Source of the DNA: Mesaphorura yosii
Taxonomy: Eukaryota; Arthropoda; Collembola; Poduromorpha; Tullbergiidae
Direction of reading: 5' to 3'
DNA: 64,000 bases
NCBI GenBank assembly: GCA_009869945.1
Contig: WIXG01000002.1
Coordinates: 372,001 to 436,000 of the forward strand
Shown: piece after piece, positions 12,220-25,001 of the stretch
How positions within the stretch are numbered: position 1 is the stretch's first letter
Layout: the number at the start of each line of letters is the position of its first letter
Position numbers and translations under genes: made by a program
The notes under the pieces: generated by a model
Seen by the model: the letters and a program-made list of their open reading frames with translations, nothing else
Told to the model about the DNA's origin: nothing
Databases searched by the model: none

Positions 12220-13505
12220 TCAAAAATTGAACATGTCCATGTCTCGTCGCAACTTGAGAGTTAGAACAAGCGTTTCCGTGTCGTTGTGCCATTTGGCATT
12301 GCCAGCCTAGAAACAATGCAAATTCAGCGAACTATAGAGCATTTATCAGTTATTAGGGGTGCAATAATGCACTCACTCGTGGATCGAGTGGATGTGGCGT
12401 TGCCAGGCTCAAAATATACTGAGGGGACCGCAGCTCGACGCGCTGTTCCTTCAACTCCAGCTTCATGGAGCTGTACTCCTCACCGGGCAGCGCAATCTTG
12501 ACAATTAAGTTCTCACAGCTCGCAGTGGCCGGAGTCTTGTATCCCATCTGAAAACATTTGGAACTGTAAATTCTGGGAAACGGCGTCCGCTGGCATGATT
12601 TGGCATGCTTACTTGAAGGTACGCATCTTCTGGCGTGACCGTCTGGCTGAAATACATCTCATACGCAGGCACTCTTCTGGGATCAAGTGACACGTCCGGC
12701 CCGGAGTTGTCAATATCGTCGCCGCCGGCGCTTCCGAGTTCGTGTTGACTCCAAATACTGCTACTGTTTTCTCTTTCCTTTTCCTTTGCCGTTGTGCCGA
12801 CTGCACGTGAGCCTTTACCACGCGAAGACGATGACAATGCAGGTTCATTTTCAGTGATTTCACTTGCGGAAGATTTTTCTTGATCTTTGTCTTTACTTCC
12901 TTCTTTTTTATTGCCGATATCTGATGGGCCTGCAACGTTAAAATTAAAAACAAGGTGGCATGTACCTAATTTCGTGCTTGCACTTCACTTCCATTTCGGT
13001 TCAGCGTAGCAGAACCCAAAAGCAAAAAAGAGTTAAAGAATGAATGATAAACGAGCTTCCTCTTTTTCGACTCGACGCATCGTTGTAAAATAAGTTCCGT
13101 GCCCGTGTCGTGTATGCTTTAAAGATTTAAACGAGATGCTGTTAAACGAGTCGTGCCCACACAAGGCTGAAGATACAGTTAAGAAAAGTTAACACAACGG
13201 AAACCAAAAGCCAATTAACGTTTCGCCTGCAATGTCAGTGTGTCTGGCCTGCCTCTTGTTTGTGTTAAAGAGAGGTCATCTCTTCAGGTTCATGAAAAAC
13301 ATTGGACGGGCCAAGTACGCATTTAGATAAGCACATTCTTACCAAGCAAGCGCGTTGAATTCGTGACCGTCTTCGTCTTCACCTTCTCCTGATCCTCATC
13401 TTCGTCAGAGCTTCCAGGAGAGCTTTCGTCATCACCACGATTGGGATCAGGGTTCTGGATGATTTTAGCAAGGTCCTTGATGTCAAAGTTGTCGAATAAA
13501 CTCAT
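12220..13505 (-). CDS. DNAAF6: Dynein axonemal assembly factor 6 (PIH1D3)
   Basis: Four minus-strand exons join in phase: 13343-13505, 12613-12929, 12377-12547 and 12220-12306 (245 aa). The N-terminus MSLFDNFDIKDLAKIIQNP is followed by acidic, low-complexity linkers. The C-terminal half matches the family: RRVPAYEMYFSQTVTPEDAY (human form [20 protein letters not shown]), ENLIVKIALPGE, VELRSPQYILSLATPHP, and the final WHNDTETLVLTLKLRRDMDM (human YIWETETLEV). The protein is a cytoplasmic R2TP-like co-chaperone that preassembles axonemal dynein arms with HSP90. Its presence implies motile cilia or flagella, in an arthropod presumably sperm tails. The first intron is 413 bp, the others about 65-70 bp. 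Length is slightly above the human protein. Confidence 0.9.
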
Positions 13506-15074
13506 TTTCGCAAGGTCAGCGCTCGAGGATTGCTCAAAAACGCTTGCATTTTTTTTAAACTCCGATTTACTGACTTTGCATTATCCGAGTGGGGTTCAAT
13601 GATTGATTTGGCGATCAACCCCTGTGAAACTGAAACTACAAAACACAAGACACACAGTACATGTTCATGTCCGCGTCGGTCTTATTTTCATTGATCAAAC
13701 AGGAGTTTGCCAACAGCAACCAAAGCCATGTACTGCACTCCATTGCATTGCACTTCTGGAGAAATCACTGGACGATACACGCTACGCTAAATTATCTTTG
13801 CATCTTGTTTGTGGGGGTTGTGCGCAGAAGTACGCTCCCGTCAAAAACCAAACAATCCCGTGGACCAAAGCCTCCACAAGCGTCCGAAGACAACCTGGAA
13901 AGGCGACACCACGAAACTGCACGACTGGCAGACTTCTTCCAGCCAAGTCGAAACTAAACTGTGGCTTTTGCACTTCTAACTAGTAATGCGGATTCATTGG
14001 CCATGCGATGACGGAAGTTGACACGCTATCATCACCAGGCAAGTTTGGTGTTCCAGATTTTGCAAAATTACACTCTTCTTCATGTGCCCATTGCCAAATT
14101 TTGGGGGAAAACGTTCATTTCCAATAGCGCTACATGCGTTCATTTTGGTGATAGCTAGCTCAGTTGGGGGGAAACGGGGGCTTCAATTCCTAAAAAGAAT
14201 CCTCAAAAAATGGGCTAAAGTGGAAGTCTCCTTACATAATCAACTTGTACTATTTGGTATCTAGCGAATTTTCGCTTCCCCAATTAGGACCATGAATAAT
14301 TAAGATAAGTCCAGCTATGGTAGCCAGCTAACCAGATAGTCGTTAACATTATCATTTACACCAGGCCAGATGCATCTTTGAAGAGGATAATGAATCCAAT
14401 TACCGGCTGATGACTCCAGAGAGATGAGACCAGAAGGCAGGCGTGTTCTTGTGCAAGGATTTGAACAATTTGCGTCATCTCGTTTCGGAACTCGTATACG
14501 AAAGGCGATCTTACACGTTGCATGCCAATACCAAGTCGCGAATTAAACCCTCAGTTGAGCATCTCTCATAAAACCGGTCAACGTTATTGTGGTATAATAG
14601 CCTTGGTCTTGGTTTGGTGAGGTGCTGGTTTAACTTCATTCAGCAGCAAGCAGCAGCAGCAGCAGCAGCAGCAGAATTGTCAACTTAGTACTAATTTGTT
14701 AAGGCTGAGCATTTCATTCATCGTTTTGTCAGTATCATTCTATCGTACATCGTACTGTACTGCACTCATTGCGTAGTGAGTAGTGATTAACCTAGATTCA
14801 TAAATTATCAGTTGGAGAAGTCAAGTCAAGTGGTCGATCCAGTAATCTCAACCGGCAACGTGTTGACTAGTTGGCCTTGCGTAAGTTGTCTCGCTCGTAG
14901 CGTAAATTGTACTTCACTTCAATTCAGAACCATGTGCTGTCGATTCGACATCAATACGTCGTGTCGTCTTATCTCAATTTCCGCATGTCGCATTCCTAGC
15001 AATAATTGGTACTACTTTTGTTTGTAATAAAGTTCCTGCTCGTGTGATCCACAATCAATTAATTAACCAGGAGA
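13506..15074. other. Divergent intergenic region between DNAAF6 and KARS
   Basis: No exon supported. It should hold the promoters of both flanking genes. A CAG trinucleotide tract lies at 14641-14674. The longest open frames (13603-13983, 13661-13957, 14812-15027) show no family similarity or splice context. Confidence 0.45.
14641..14674. repeat. CAG trinucleotide microsatellite
   Basis: About ten CAG units with one interruption (CAGCAGCAAG then pure CAG). It lies about 400 bp upstream of the KARS start codon, not in a recognised coding frame. Confidence 0.85.
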
Positions 15075-18248
<3,174 letters not shown>

Positions 18249-18409
18249 TGTTTCCACAACTCTTTATTTTTTTAAGATTACGATAAGCATGCGATCAGGC
18301 TTACCGTCCGTATTACAAAAATTGCTTTATGGGTTTATTTCCTTTTTCTAGCGTTGTTAGCATTTAAGATCCTGAGACTAACTACAGCTGTGCAATTAAT
18401 ACGGAATGA

Positions 18410-18415
18410 AATAAA
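18410..18415 (+). terminator. Poly(A) signal of KARS
   Basis: AATAAA about 160 bp after the stop codon. Confidence 0.6.
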
Positions 18416-18486
18416 TTAACTTACAAACACAAGCGAATTGTAGTATTTTGTCAACAATTTCAAAAGCACGTCATTATACGTCATGT

Positions 18487-18492
18487 TTTATT
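18487..18492 (-). terminator. Poly(A) signal of OTUD6B
   Basis: AATAAA on the minus strand, about 57 bp past the stop codon; it faces the KARS signal 72 bp away. Confidence 0.6.
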
Positions 18493-18548
18493 CTCAAGTA
18501 AAGTAAAGCAGAGGAGGCTGGTGGGCTTATCTTGCCCTGTTTGATTTA

Positions 18549-19713
18549 CTACGACGGTGACAGGCTTGGCACTGCCGAATTGTAATGCGCTCCAAGCGCA
18601 AGCTTATGCTTGTGGAAGGTGATCTGCAGCGCAGGAGGCTTCCCTTCGCCAAATTCCAGCTTTGGCCCGTCAGCCTGAATGACGTGGATTGGCTTTGACA
18701 ATACTTTAGAGAGGACTTGAATTTCGACTTGGCCGCCCCACACGGAGGGATCGTTTATCGAATCGCAGTACTTCTGGAACCCATCAGGCGACTCCCTCGC
18801 AGAATCATCTTCAATATAATTTATAAATTCATCTCTGTGCTCCAGTAAATACATTGAGGTCTTGGCTCGAAGATCTTGTGTACTAATTGTTCCACCGCAG
18901 CGTTTCAACTGATCTGACACGGCAGCGTATAAACTGAAATAGAAAAGACATCTGTGTTATCGCCATCCACTTCATTGAGTTCGGGTAAAGAAAGTAATGG
19001 GTCGTTTCATACCAGTTTCCATCGGCTGGAATCTCATGTACCGAAAGATTCAATTGACTCAAGATAGTTGCCAATTCCTCCTCTTCTTTCTTTGAGGCTG
19101 AATTTTCTATTAACACCTTGGTTTCATCGTCTATTCTTTTCTGACGCTCAACCTCCTCTGCGGACTTCTTTTCCCGACGTTTCTGAGCTTTCGATAACTT
19201 CGGAGTGCTAACAGCTGCTGGGACTGGAGCTGACGCGTCGTTGACGACAGCGTCACTGAGTATCGAATTACTAGCTTTGCCGTCTGGTTCGCCATCGTGG
19301 TGGGACTCGTCGCCTTCTGGGATGGTTTCGGACACCTCAACTCTTTTCGGCAAGAATACGTCCAACTCCTGTTTGTGTCGAAGTTCCAGCTCTGTCTCAA
19401 GACGTACAACCTCATCTGCTAGCTCTTTCTTCTTTTTTTTATCGGCTTTTCCGGCGGACTTTTTCATTGCGACAATTTGTCCTGCAGTACAAACTTGCTA
19501 ATATAGAATCGTTCATTGTGAAAGCGAAACAGATCAAAATACCTTGCAAATCTTTCTTTTCCTTACGGTGCCTCCGAATTATTGCTTCTTTGGGGCTGAG
19601 AAGTCCGAAAACATTGTTAATACAAAGCGCTCTGTCCAAAAGAAGTTAGCCTTAAGTGCGGATTACCTGAGTGGAGTTTCTGCTGGAACATTGTCGAATA
19701 ATGAGTCCCCCAT
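18549..19713 (-). CDS. OTUD6B: OTU-domain deubiquitinase OTUD6B
   Basis: Four minus-strand exons join in phase: 19667-19713, 19543-19595, 19013-19481 and 18549-18933 (317 aa; human 293). The start MGDSLFDNVPAETPLS is followed by the family N-terminal helix IIRRHRKEKKDLQGQI (human LLRRHRKEKKELQAKI). A charged coiled-coil/linker follows, then the OTU domain: IPADGNCLYAAVSDQL with catalytic Cys at about residue 190 and the Asp two residues before Asn, and the catalytic His in HYNSAV about 12 residues from the end. The Cys codon is split by the last intron (TG + T). OTUD6B removes ubiquitin chains and is linked to translation initiation and proteasome assembly. The gene is convergent with KARS and divergent from RABGGTA. 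Confidence 0.94.
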
Positions 19714-20028
19714 TGTTGAACTTCCTAATTAATTCTGTTTCCCTTCAGGTTTTGACCAAGTCGGTCCTCGTCTCGGTTTATGGAAAGCTGTTGTTGTTTA
19801 TGATTTGCACGTGGCGCACATTTTACTTGAACTTGAATGTTGCTGCGCGATCATATGCTGCTGACTCAACAAAATAGAAGCAGACTTTCTTCGTAAGGAA
19901 AGCAACAACTTACTACAAGTAAAACACTCCCTGGCTCAAGCACCGTTTCCTAATTTCCAAACTTCTCTCACATTGCATTACTAATTCTAAGGTCCGCAGA
20001 ATTCAGTGGTGATCTGAGCTCTGAAACA
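19714..20028. promoter_or_regulatory. Divergent promoter region, OTUD6B / RABGGTA
   Basis: Only 315 bp separate the two start codons, with genes transcribed away from each other. No TATA box is obvious, as expected for housekeeping genes. Shared use as a bidirectional promoter is inferred from spacing. Confidence 0.5.
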
Positions 20029-21434
20029 ATGGTGAGTGGCCGTGGGTTTGCATTATCCCGTCTTTGACACAAATGATTCGTGTCGTGGAGTGGACCCTGA
20101 ATTTAGAATCATTTTATCTTTGTCAATGCAGCACGGGAGGCAGAAGGTGGAACAAACCGTGGAAGAAGAGCAACGGAAGGAGAAGGAACGATCCATGAAA
20201 GTTGCTGCGTATCAGCACGCAATGGGAATAATATTTGACAAGGTGTGTTCAGTATTTCGCGATTCTAATGTAATGATTGTCATCAAATATTCATGTCTCT
20301 CCTGCTTCCGTGCAGAGGCAAAAGAATCAAGTTGACGAACAAACGATGGAAATCATTGCCAAAGTATTGACTTCGAACCCAGACATTAGCACTCTTTGGA
20401 ATATCCGACGTGAATTCCTACAAGAGTTGAAGAAAAATGAGTACGAGACCAAAATATGCATAGTATGTGTAGATCAAATGATCATTCCAAGAATGTGCAT
20501 GTTGTTTTCAGCTGTACGAAGTTTACTGATGCCGTACCTAAAGAATTGGGACTGACCGAAGTATGCTTGCGTGAGAACCCGAAATCATACAGCGCCTGGC
20601 ACCAGCGATGTTGGATAATGAAAGAGACTGATTTTGTGCATGTGCCTGACGAACTCAAGCTATGCAGTAAATACTTGAAATTGGATGAAAGGAATTGTAA
20701 GTATATCAGCTTGAGTTTGTAAGACCGTATTTAAATGCTGTAACTTTTTAATGCAGTTCATTGTTGGGACTATCGTCGATTTCTATTGGACAATTCCAAG
20801 TCAATGACGTTGGAGCAAGAGCTCGCGTTTACAACAGAGAAGATCGTTTCTAATTTTTCGAATTATTCCTCCTGGCACCTACGCTCGACCATTCTTCCGA
20901 GAATTTCCAGCCTTTCCGACTCGTACCTGGGGAGTGAACTGGATTTGATCAAGAACGCAGCTTTTACGGATCCGAACGATCAGTCAGTCTGGTTTTATTA
21001 TCGTTGGCTGCTAAAGTCGCAGCTTAGCTCGTCTCAAAACGAAACAGAACCAAAGGTTGAGACTTTTGCGAAAATACTGCTCGGAGAACTCGAGTGGGTG
21101 CAGGAACTTAACGAAGTGGAACCGTGCAATAAATGTGAGCATTTTCCATACTGCTTTCTCCATAACTTCCGAGTACATGAAATTTCACTTCTTAGGGGTA
21201 TTGTCAACTTTAATACTGCTCATGAGACTAATCAATTTCAAAGACTACAAGAAAGCTATCGAAGACAACCTGGCCAAACTGATTGAACTGGACAACATGC
21301 GACTGAACTATTACCTTCACCTAAGTAAGTAAATTCAAGCTTATGCATATGCGTAGTTTAATTAAGGCTGATTTCGGAATTCTAATCTGTTTTAAGGGGC
21401 AAAGTATCAATCGGAATGGAATCAGTTGGCATAA
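20029..21434 (+). CDS. RABGGTA: Rab geranylgeranyltransferase subunit alpha
   Basis: Seven exons: 20029-20031 (only the ATG), 20132-20242, 20316-20440, 20512-20696, 20757-21134, 21196-21324, 21397-21434, giving 322 aa. The second exon begins HGRQKV, matching the human start MHGRLKV, which is why the start is placed at the isolated ATG followed at once by a GTGAGT donor. Five prenyltransferase alpha repeats are visible: NPDISTLWNIRREFL, NPKSYSAWHQRCWIM, DERNFHCWDYRRFL, NFSNYSSWHLRSTIL and DPNDQSVWFYYRWLL. The protein ends after the prenyltransferase domain (LNYYLHLRAKYQSEWNQLA), so it lacks the Ig-like and LRR domains of vertebrates, as in insects and yeast. With the beta subunit and REP it adds geranylgeranyl groups to Rab GTPases in the cytosol. 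Confidence 0.95.
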
Positions 21435-21552
21435 CCCGTATGTCCAGTATTTGCTGATGGAATCCTGACGCTCATAAAGACATTCCTAATCCGAAGCTCC
21501 GAAAGCAGACGTTGAGCGTTTCGATCGTGATTTGTTTATAGTGCTTAATGAA

Positions 21553-21558
21553 AATAAA
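21553..21558 (+). terminator. Poly(A) signal of RABGGTA
   Basis: AATAAA about 120 bp after the stop codon. Confidence 0.6.
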
Positions 21559-22180
21559 CGAAGTTCTACGGTTTCCGTTTACAAACATGCTTGCACCTTG
21601 TCCACCTTATTTCTGGCTCCTGCAACTGCAACATCAAAATTATCTGGGTGGCTGACTTCTGAATTCTATGCAGGACAAACTTCAATGTCCAAGAATTATT
21701 TTTAAGCTACTACCACACACTCTCGAAAATACATCCATTTTTGATTGTTGACAAATGACAGCAATGCTTGAGGCATCAAAATTCCAGGCTAACGACAATG
21801 AGTTCAATGTCCAAGTTTCAAAAACCAATTCAAACTTGACAAGTACGCAAAATCAATCAGAATTACCTACTCGTGCATTGCAGGGCACGGCACATCGCAT
21901 GAACTTCCCCAAATCAGTTTCATCCACTTGAACCATGATTCACTGGACAAACTAACTCTTCTGATTGATACATCGGCCGAGGTCAAGTGTAAGAACAACC
22001 AATTGAAGCGCAGTAACAGGATGTGTGAAAAATGCGAGCCACCTGTGAAAACTCTAAACTGAAAATTCTGATAAGATTATGAGAAATGTCAATTGCGGAG
22101 CAGCAGAATTTCGCAATGACCAAACTCAACTCAGCAGGCTCAGCGCAGCAGGCAACAGGAGCAGGAGCACGTCGGCCTAA

Positions 22181-22187
22181 TATAAAT
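22181..22187 (+). promoter_or_regulatory. TATA box of the lipase gene
   Basis: TATAAAT lies 169 bp upstream of the start codon, with a CAGT initiator-like word about 36 bp downstream. It is the clearest TATA box in the window and fits a tissue-specific, strongly expressed secreted enzyme. Confidence 0.55.
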
Positions 22188-22349
22188 ACATGCCTCTTCG
22201 AATGCCAAATCAATCGCAGTTGCGCCTCCGTAGCTCGACCTTCCATTTACCATATCAAACCTGCGAAATCTTTAGTGTTGAAAGCAATCATTTATTTAGT
22301 TGTTCTTGGAACAAATAGATAACATTGGGAGTAAACTGTAAATTGTAAA

Positions 22350-24837
22350 ATGAATTCACTCGTCTTCGCAGTCGTGTCTTGTGCGAGTCTCCTTGGCTTC
22401 GCTTCAGGAGCAGGTACCTCAAAAATTTGAGAAAGACTGCTTTGCTAATTGCTCTGTTAAATGCTAATGATAGAGGTTCAAATGTTATGCTGACAATCCA
22501 ACAGTTATCATTTCCGACGCTGAGGTCTCACCTTTGAGACAAGTTTGCTACGACCATTACGGCTGCTTTGGCACCGAAAGTCCGTGGACGTCTCTTCTGC
22601 GCCCGGTTTCTGCCCTTCCCAATGCACCTTACGAAGTTGGCACCCGATTCCTTCTGTATACGCGTTCCAATCGCGTTGAGGATGTTGAACTGATGCCCGA
22701 TAACGAATTCATCCTCAACTTCTCGCCGTACGACGGTTCAAAGAAAACCATCGTCCTCATCCACGGTTTTACTGACAGCGCCCAGGCTGAATGGGTGGTC
22801 AAGGCCAAAAATGCTCTGCTTGAAGAAGTACGCCAACTTGCTTTTATTTGCTAGCGACTAACGGGCTAACTTTATACGCAACCTTTCTTCTGTGTTCCAT
22901 TCACATTTGCAGGAAGATGTCAACATCATCTCCGTAGACTGGGCTCCTGGCGCGTCCTCCAACTACCTGAAGGCCACAGCCAATTCTAGGCTCGCAGGCG
23001 CTCAGGTTCACCGTTTCCTCCGCTTCCTCGTCAACAAGGGACATCTGAACCTCGACGAACTCAGAGTTGTTGGGCACAGCATCGGCGCACACGTGGCAGG
23101 CTACGCTGGACAATTGCTTGACGGACAAATTGGCCACATCACAGCTTTGGACGCAGCGGACGCGTACTTTGCCGGGACCGACCCAATCGTGCGACTGGAT
23201 CCGACTGACGCCAGACACGTTCATTCCATCCACACTGACGGAAACACAGCGCTTAGAATTGGCATGGGCATTCTCTCGCCTGTGGGCCATGTGAATGTAT
23301 ATCCAAACGGTGGCAAAGGACAACCGGGCTGCTCGGGCTCCATCGGAAGTCTGATTGGCTCAATCTTCGACATCATCTTCCTCAACTTTGACAGTACGTT
23401 CATTGCCTGATCTTTCCCTACCCTACCTTGTCATGAAGCATAAAATTCACGATTGTAACTGTTTTGCATTTTGCAGACATTCCCAAGACGTGGGCGTGCA
23501 GCCACGTTCGAGCGGCGGAGTTTTACGCTGAGTCCATCTCGTCCAAGTGCCCGTTCGTTGCATTCAAATGCGATGACTACAGCTCCTTCGAAAAGTAAGA
23601 AACAAGAAAGGCACCCAGCCACTGAGCATTTGACAAGGAGAGTTCACAGGTCGTCCCCTTTCAAATTCGGGACAACATTTTTGTGGTGATAGCCCTGCCT
23701 TGAAACCATCAAAAGTGATCTCAGTCCGCGCAAGGGAACCCGAGTATTTGCGAAAAGAATCTTGGAATTTGTACATGGAAATAGGGGATTTTTGTTAGTA
23801 ACGTTTGCTTGTTTGCCATTTGTTTCTTAATATTCTGTTTGTTTTATAAATTCATAAGGGGGTGCACTTAAAAATAACAATTTCACGTGTTAATTTCCAT
23901 AAGGAATTCTTTTTCTCGACATTGGCGAAAATTCTTTTTGCAATATCTAGGGTTCCTTTGAGCGTTGCGCGAACTGAGATCACTTTTGGAAGTTTCTGGG
24001 CAGAGCCTATCACCACAAAAAGTTTGGACTGAATTTGAAAGGGGGCGACCTGCAGACTCTCCTTGTGAGTCTTGACTCAGTTTCAGTGAATTTTTCAATT
24101 TGACATCCTATTTCAGAGGTAAATGCACGTCAAGCTGTCAAGCTGGAAATTCGTGCACTGTATTGGGATACGGATCGGAGAAAACGTTGGCCACCACAAA
24201 CGGCAATTTCTATCTGTACACAAACAGCAGGAGCTCGTACTGCCGTAAGTCTAGTGCAATGGTCCCCCACTAAAACGTCGATTTCATTAAGCTCGAAATC
24301 ATTTGTGCCTCCATTTCTTTCAGAACAAAGCGTACGATTTGACTCACCGGTTTCCCAGAGCCAAGCAAAAACGAATGGCAAAGTCGTGGTCGCGTTCAGA
24401 CGATCGGACGGGACTTTGTCGGAAAAGTTCACAATTGCTGAGTAAGGAAGCATTTTGATTTGAAGATACGCTTTCTGTGAACCAATTGGTCCGTTAACAA
24501 TTGATTGACTTTCACAGCGGAAGCATCAGCAATGGACAAATTCTCAATTCGTGGGTCCACGTTTCAAGCGAGGCTTTCGCTTCAACTGAGGAAAGACCAT
24601 CGCTTGTTCTGAAATACACGCGTGGCGGACTTCTGCCAACGACACAGCCTAAATTCCTCTCTCTTGATAACATCAACATCTATGTTATTGACGAGAATTT
24701 GCAGCTCCAATTGTAAGATAAGCTCTTGAATTCCTGGCATGCAGAGTTTAAATTGAACAATTACAATTTGCAGGGTCACCTATCCTGGCGTAACGTTGGA
24801 GGCTGGCGTGGACTTCGTCGTAGATGCCGCCAATTAA
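22350..24837 (+). CDS. Secreted pancreatic-type triacylglycerol lipase
   Basis: Eight exons: 22350-22413, 22505-22827, 22913-23393, 23477-23594, 24117-24244, 24324-24441, 24518-24712, 24774-24837 (496 aa). A signal peptide (MNSLVFAVVSCASLLGFASG) precedes an alpha/beta-hydrolase domain: TIVLIHGFTDS (oxyanion strand), nucleophile in GHSIGAHVAG (Ser about 185), Asp in TALDAADAYF (about 209) and His in CSHVRAAEFY (about 299), so the triad is complete. The calcium-loop-like RLDPTDARHVHSIHTDG is present. A lid lies between PGCSGS and WACSH. The last 170 residues form a Cys-containing beta-rich domain in the position of the PLAT domain; I cannot confirm its fold. It probably hydrolyses dietary or stored lipid outside the cell. 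Introns are 61-91 bp except the fourth (522 bp), filled by a foldback repeat. Confidence 0.92.
23621..24081. repeat. Large imperfect inverted repeat (foldback/MITE-like) in a lipase intron
   Basis: Arms at about 23621-23782 and 23893-24081 are reverse complements of each other at roughly 80 percent by eye, with a loop of about 110 bp. Shared blocks include AAGGAGAG, CCCCTTTCAAATTC, TTTTTGTGGTGATAG and CAAAAGTGATCTCAGT. The outer ends pair as ACTGAG with CTCAGT. The element takes up nearly the whole 522-bp intron, whereas neighbouring introns are under 100 bp, so it looks inserted. There is no coding capacity. I cannot define target-site duplications. Confidence 0.8.
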
Positions 24838-24898
24838 TTTTCCACTTCCACAACAAATGTGCTTACTGGCTTTAACTGGAATTCTCTTTCTAGAATTT

Positions 24899-24904
24899 AA
24901 TAAA
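24899..24904 (+). terminator. Poly(A) signal of the lipase
   Basis: AATAAA 62 bp after the stop codon. Confidence 0.65.
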
Positions 24905-24952
24905 CAATTTTGACTCAGCAGAAAACAACAGCGCTTGAAGATTTAAAACACT

Positions 24953-24958
24953 TTTATT
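24953..24958 (-). terminator. Poly(A) signal of INTS2
   Basis: AATAAA on the minus strand, 44 bp past the INTS2 stop and about 50 bp from the opposing lipase signal. Confidence 0.65.
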
Positions 24959-25001
24959 CAATGCTCAAGTCTCAAGAAGCGATTGAAACTTAACATCGTA
25001 A

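Larger units (their letters stand above)
21435..22349. other. Intergenic between RABGGTA and the lipase
   Basis: No exon seen. The left part is the RABGGTA 3' region; the right part has the lipase promoter. Confidence 0.5.
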
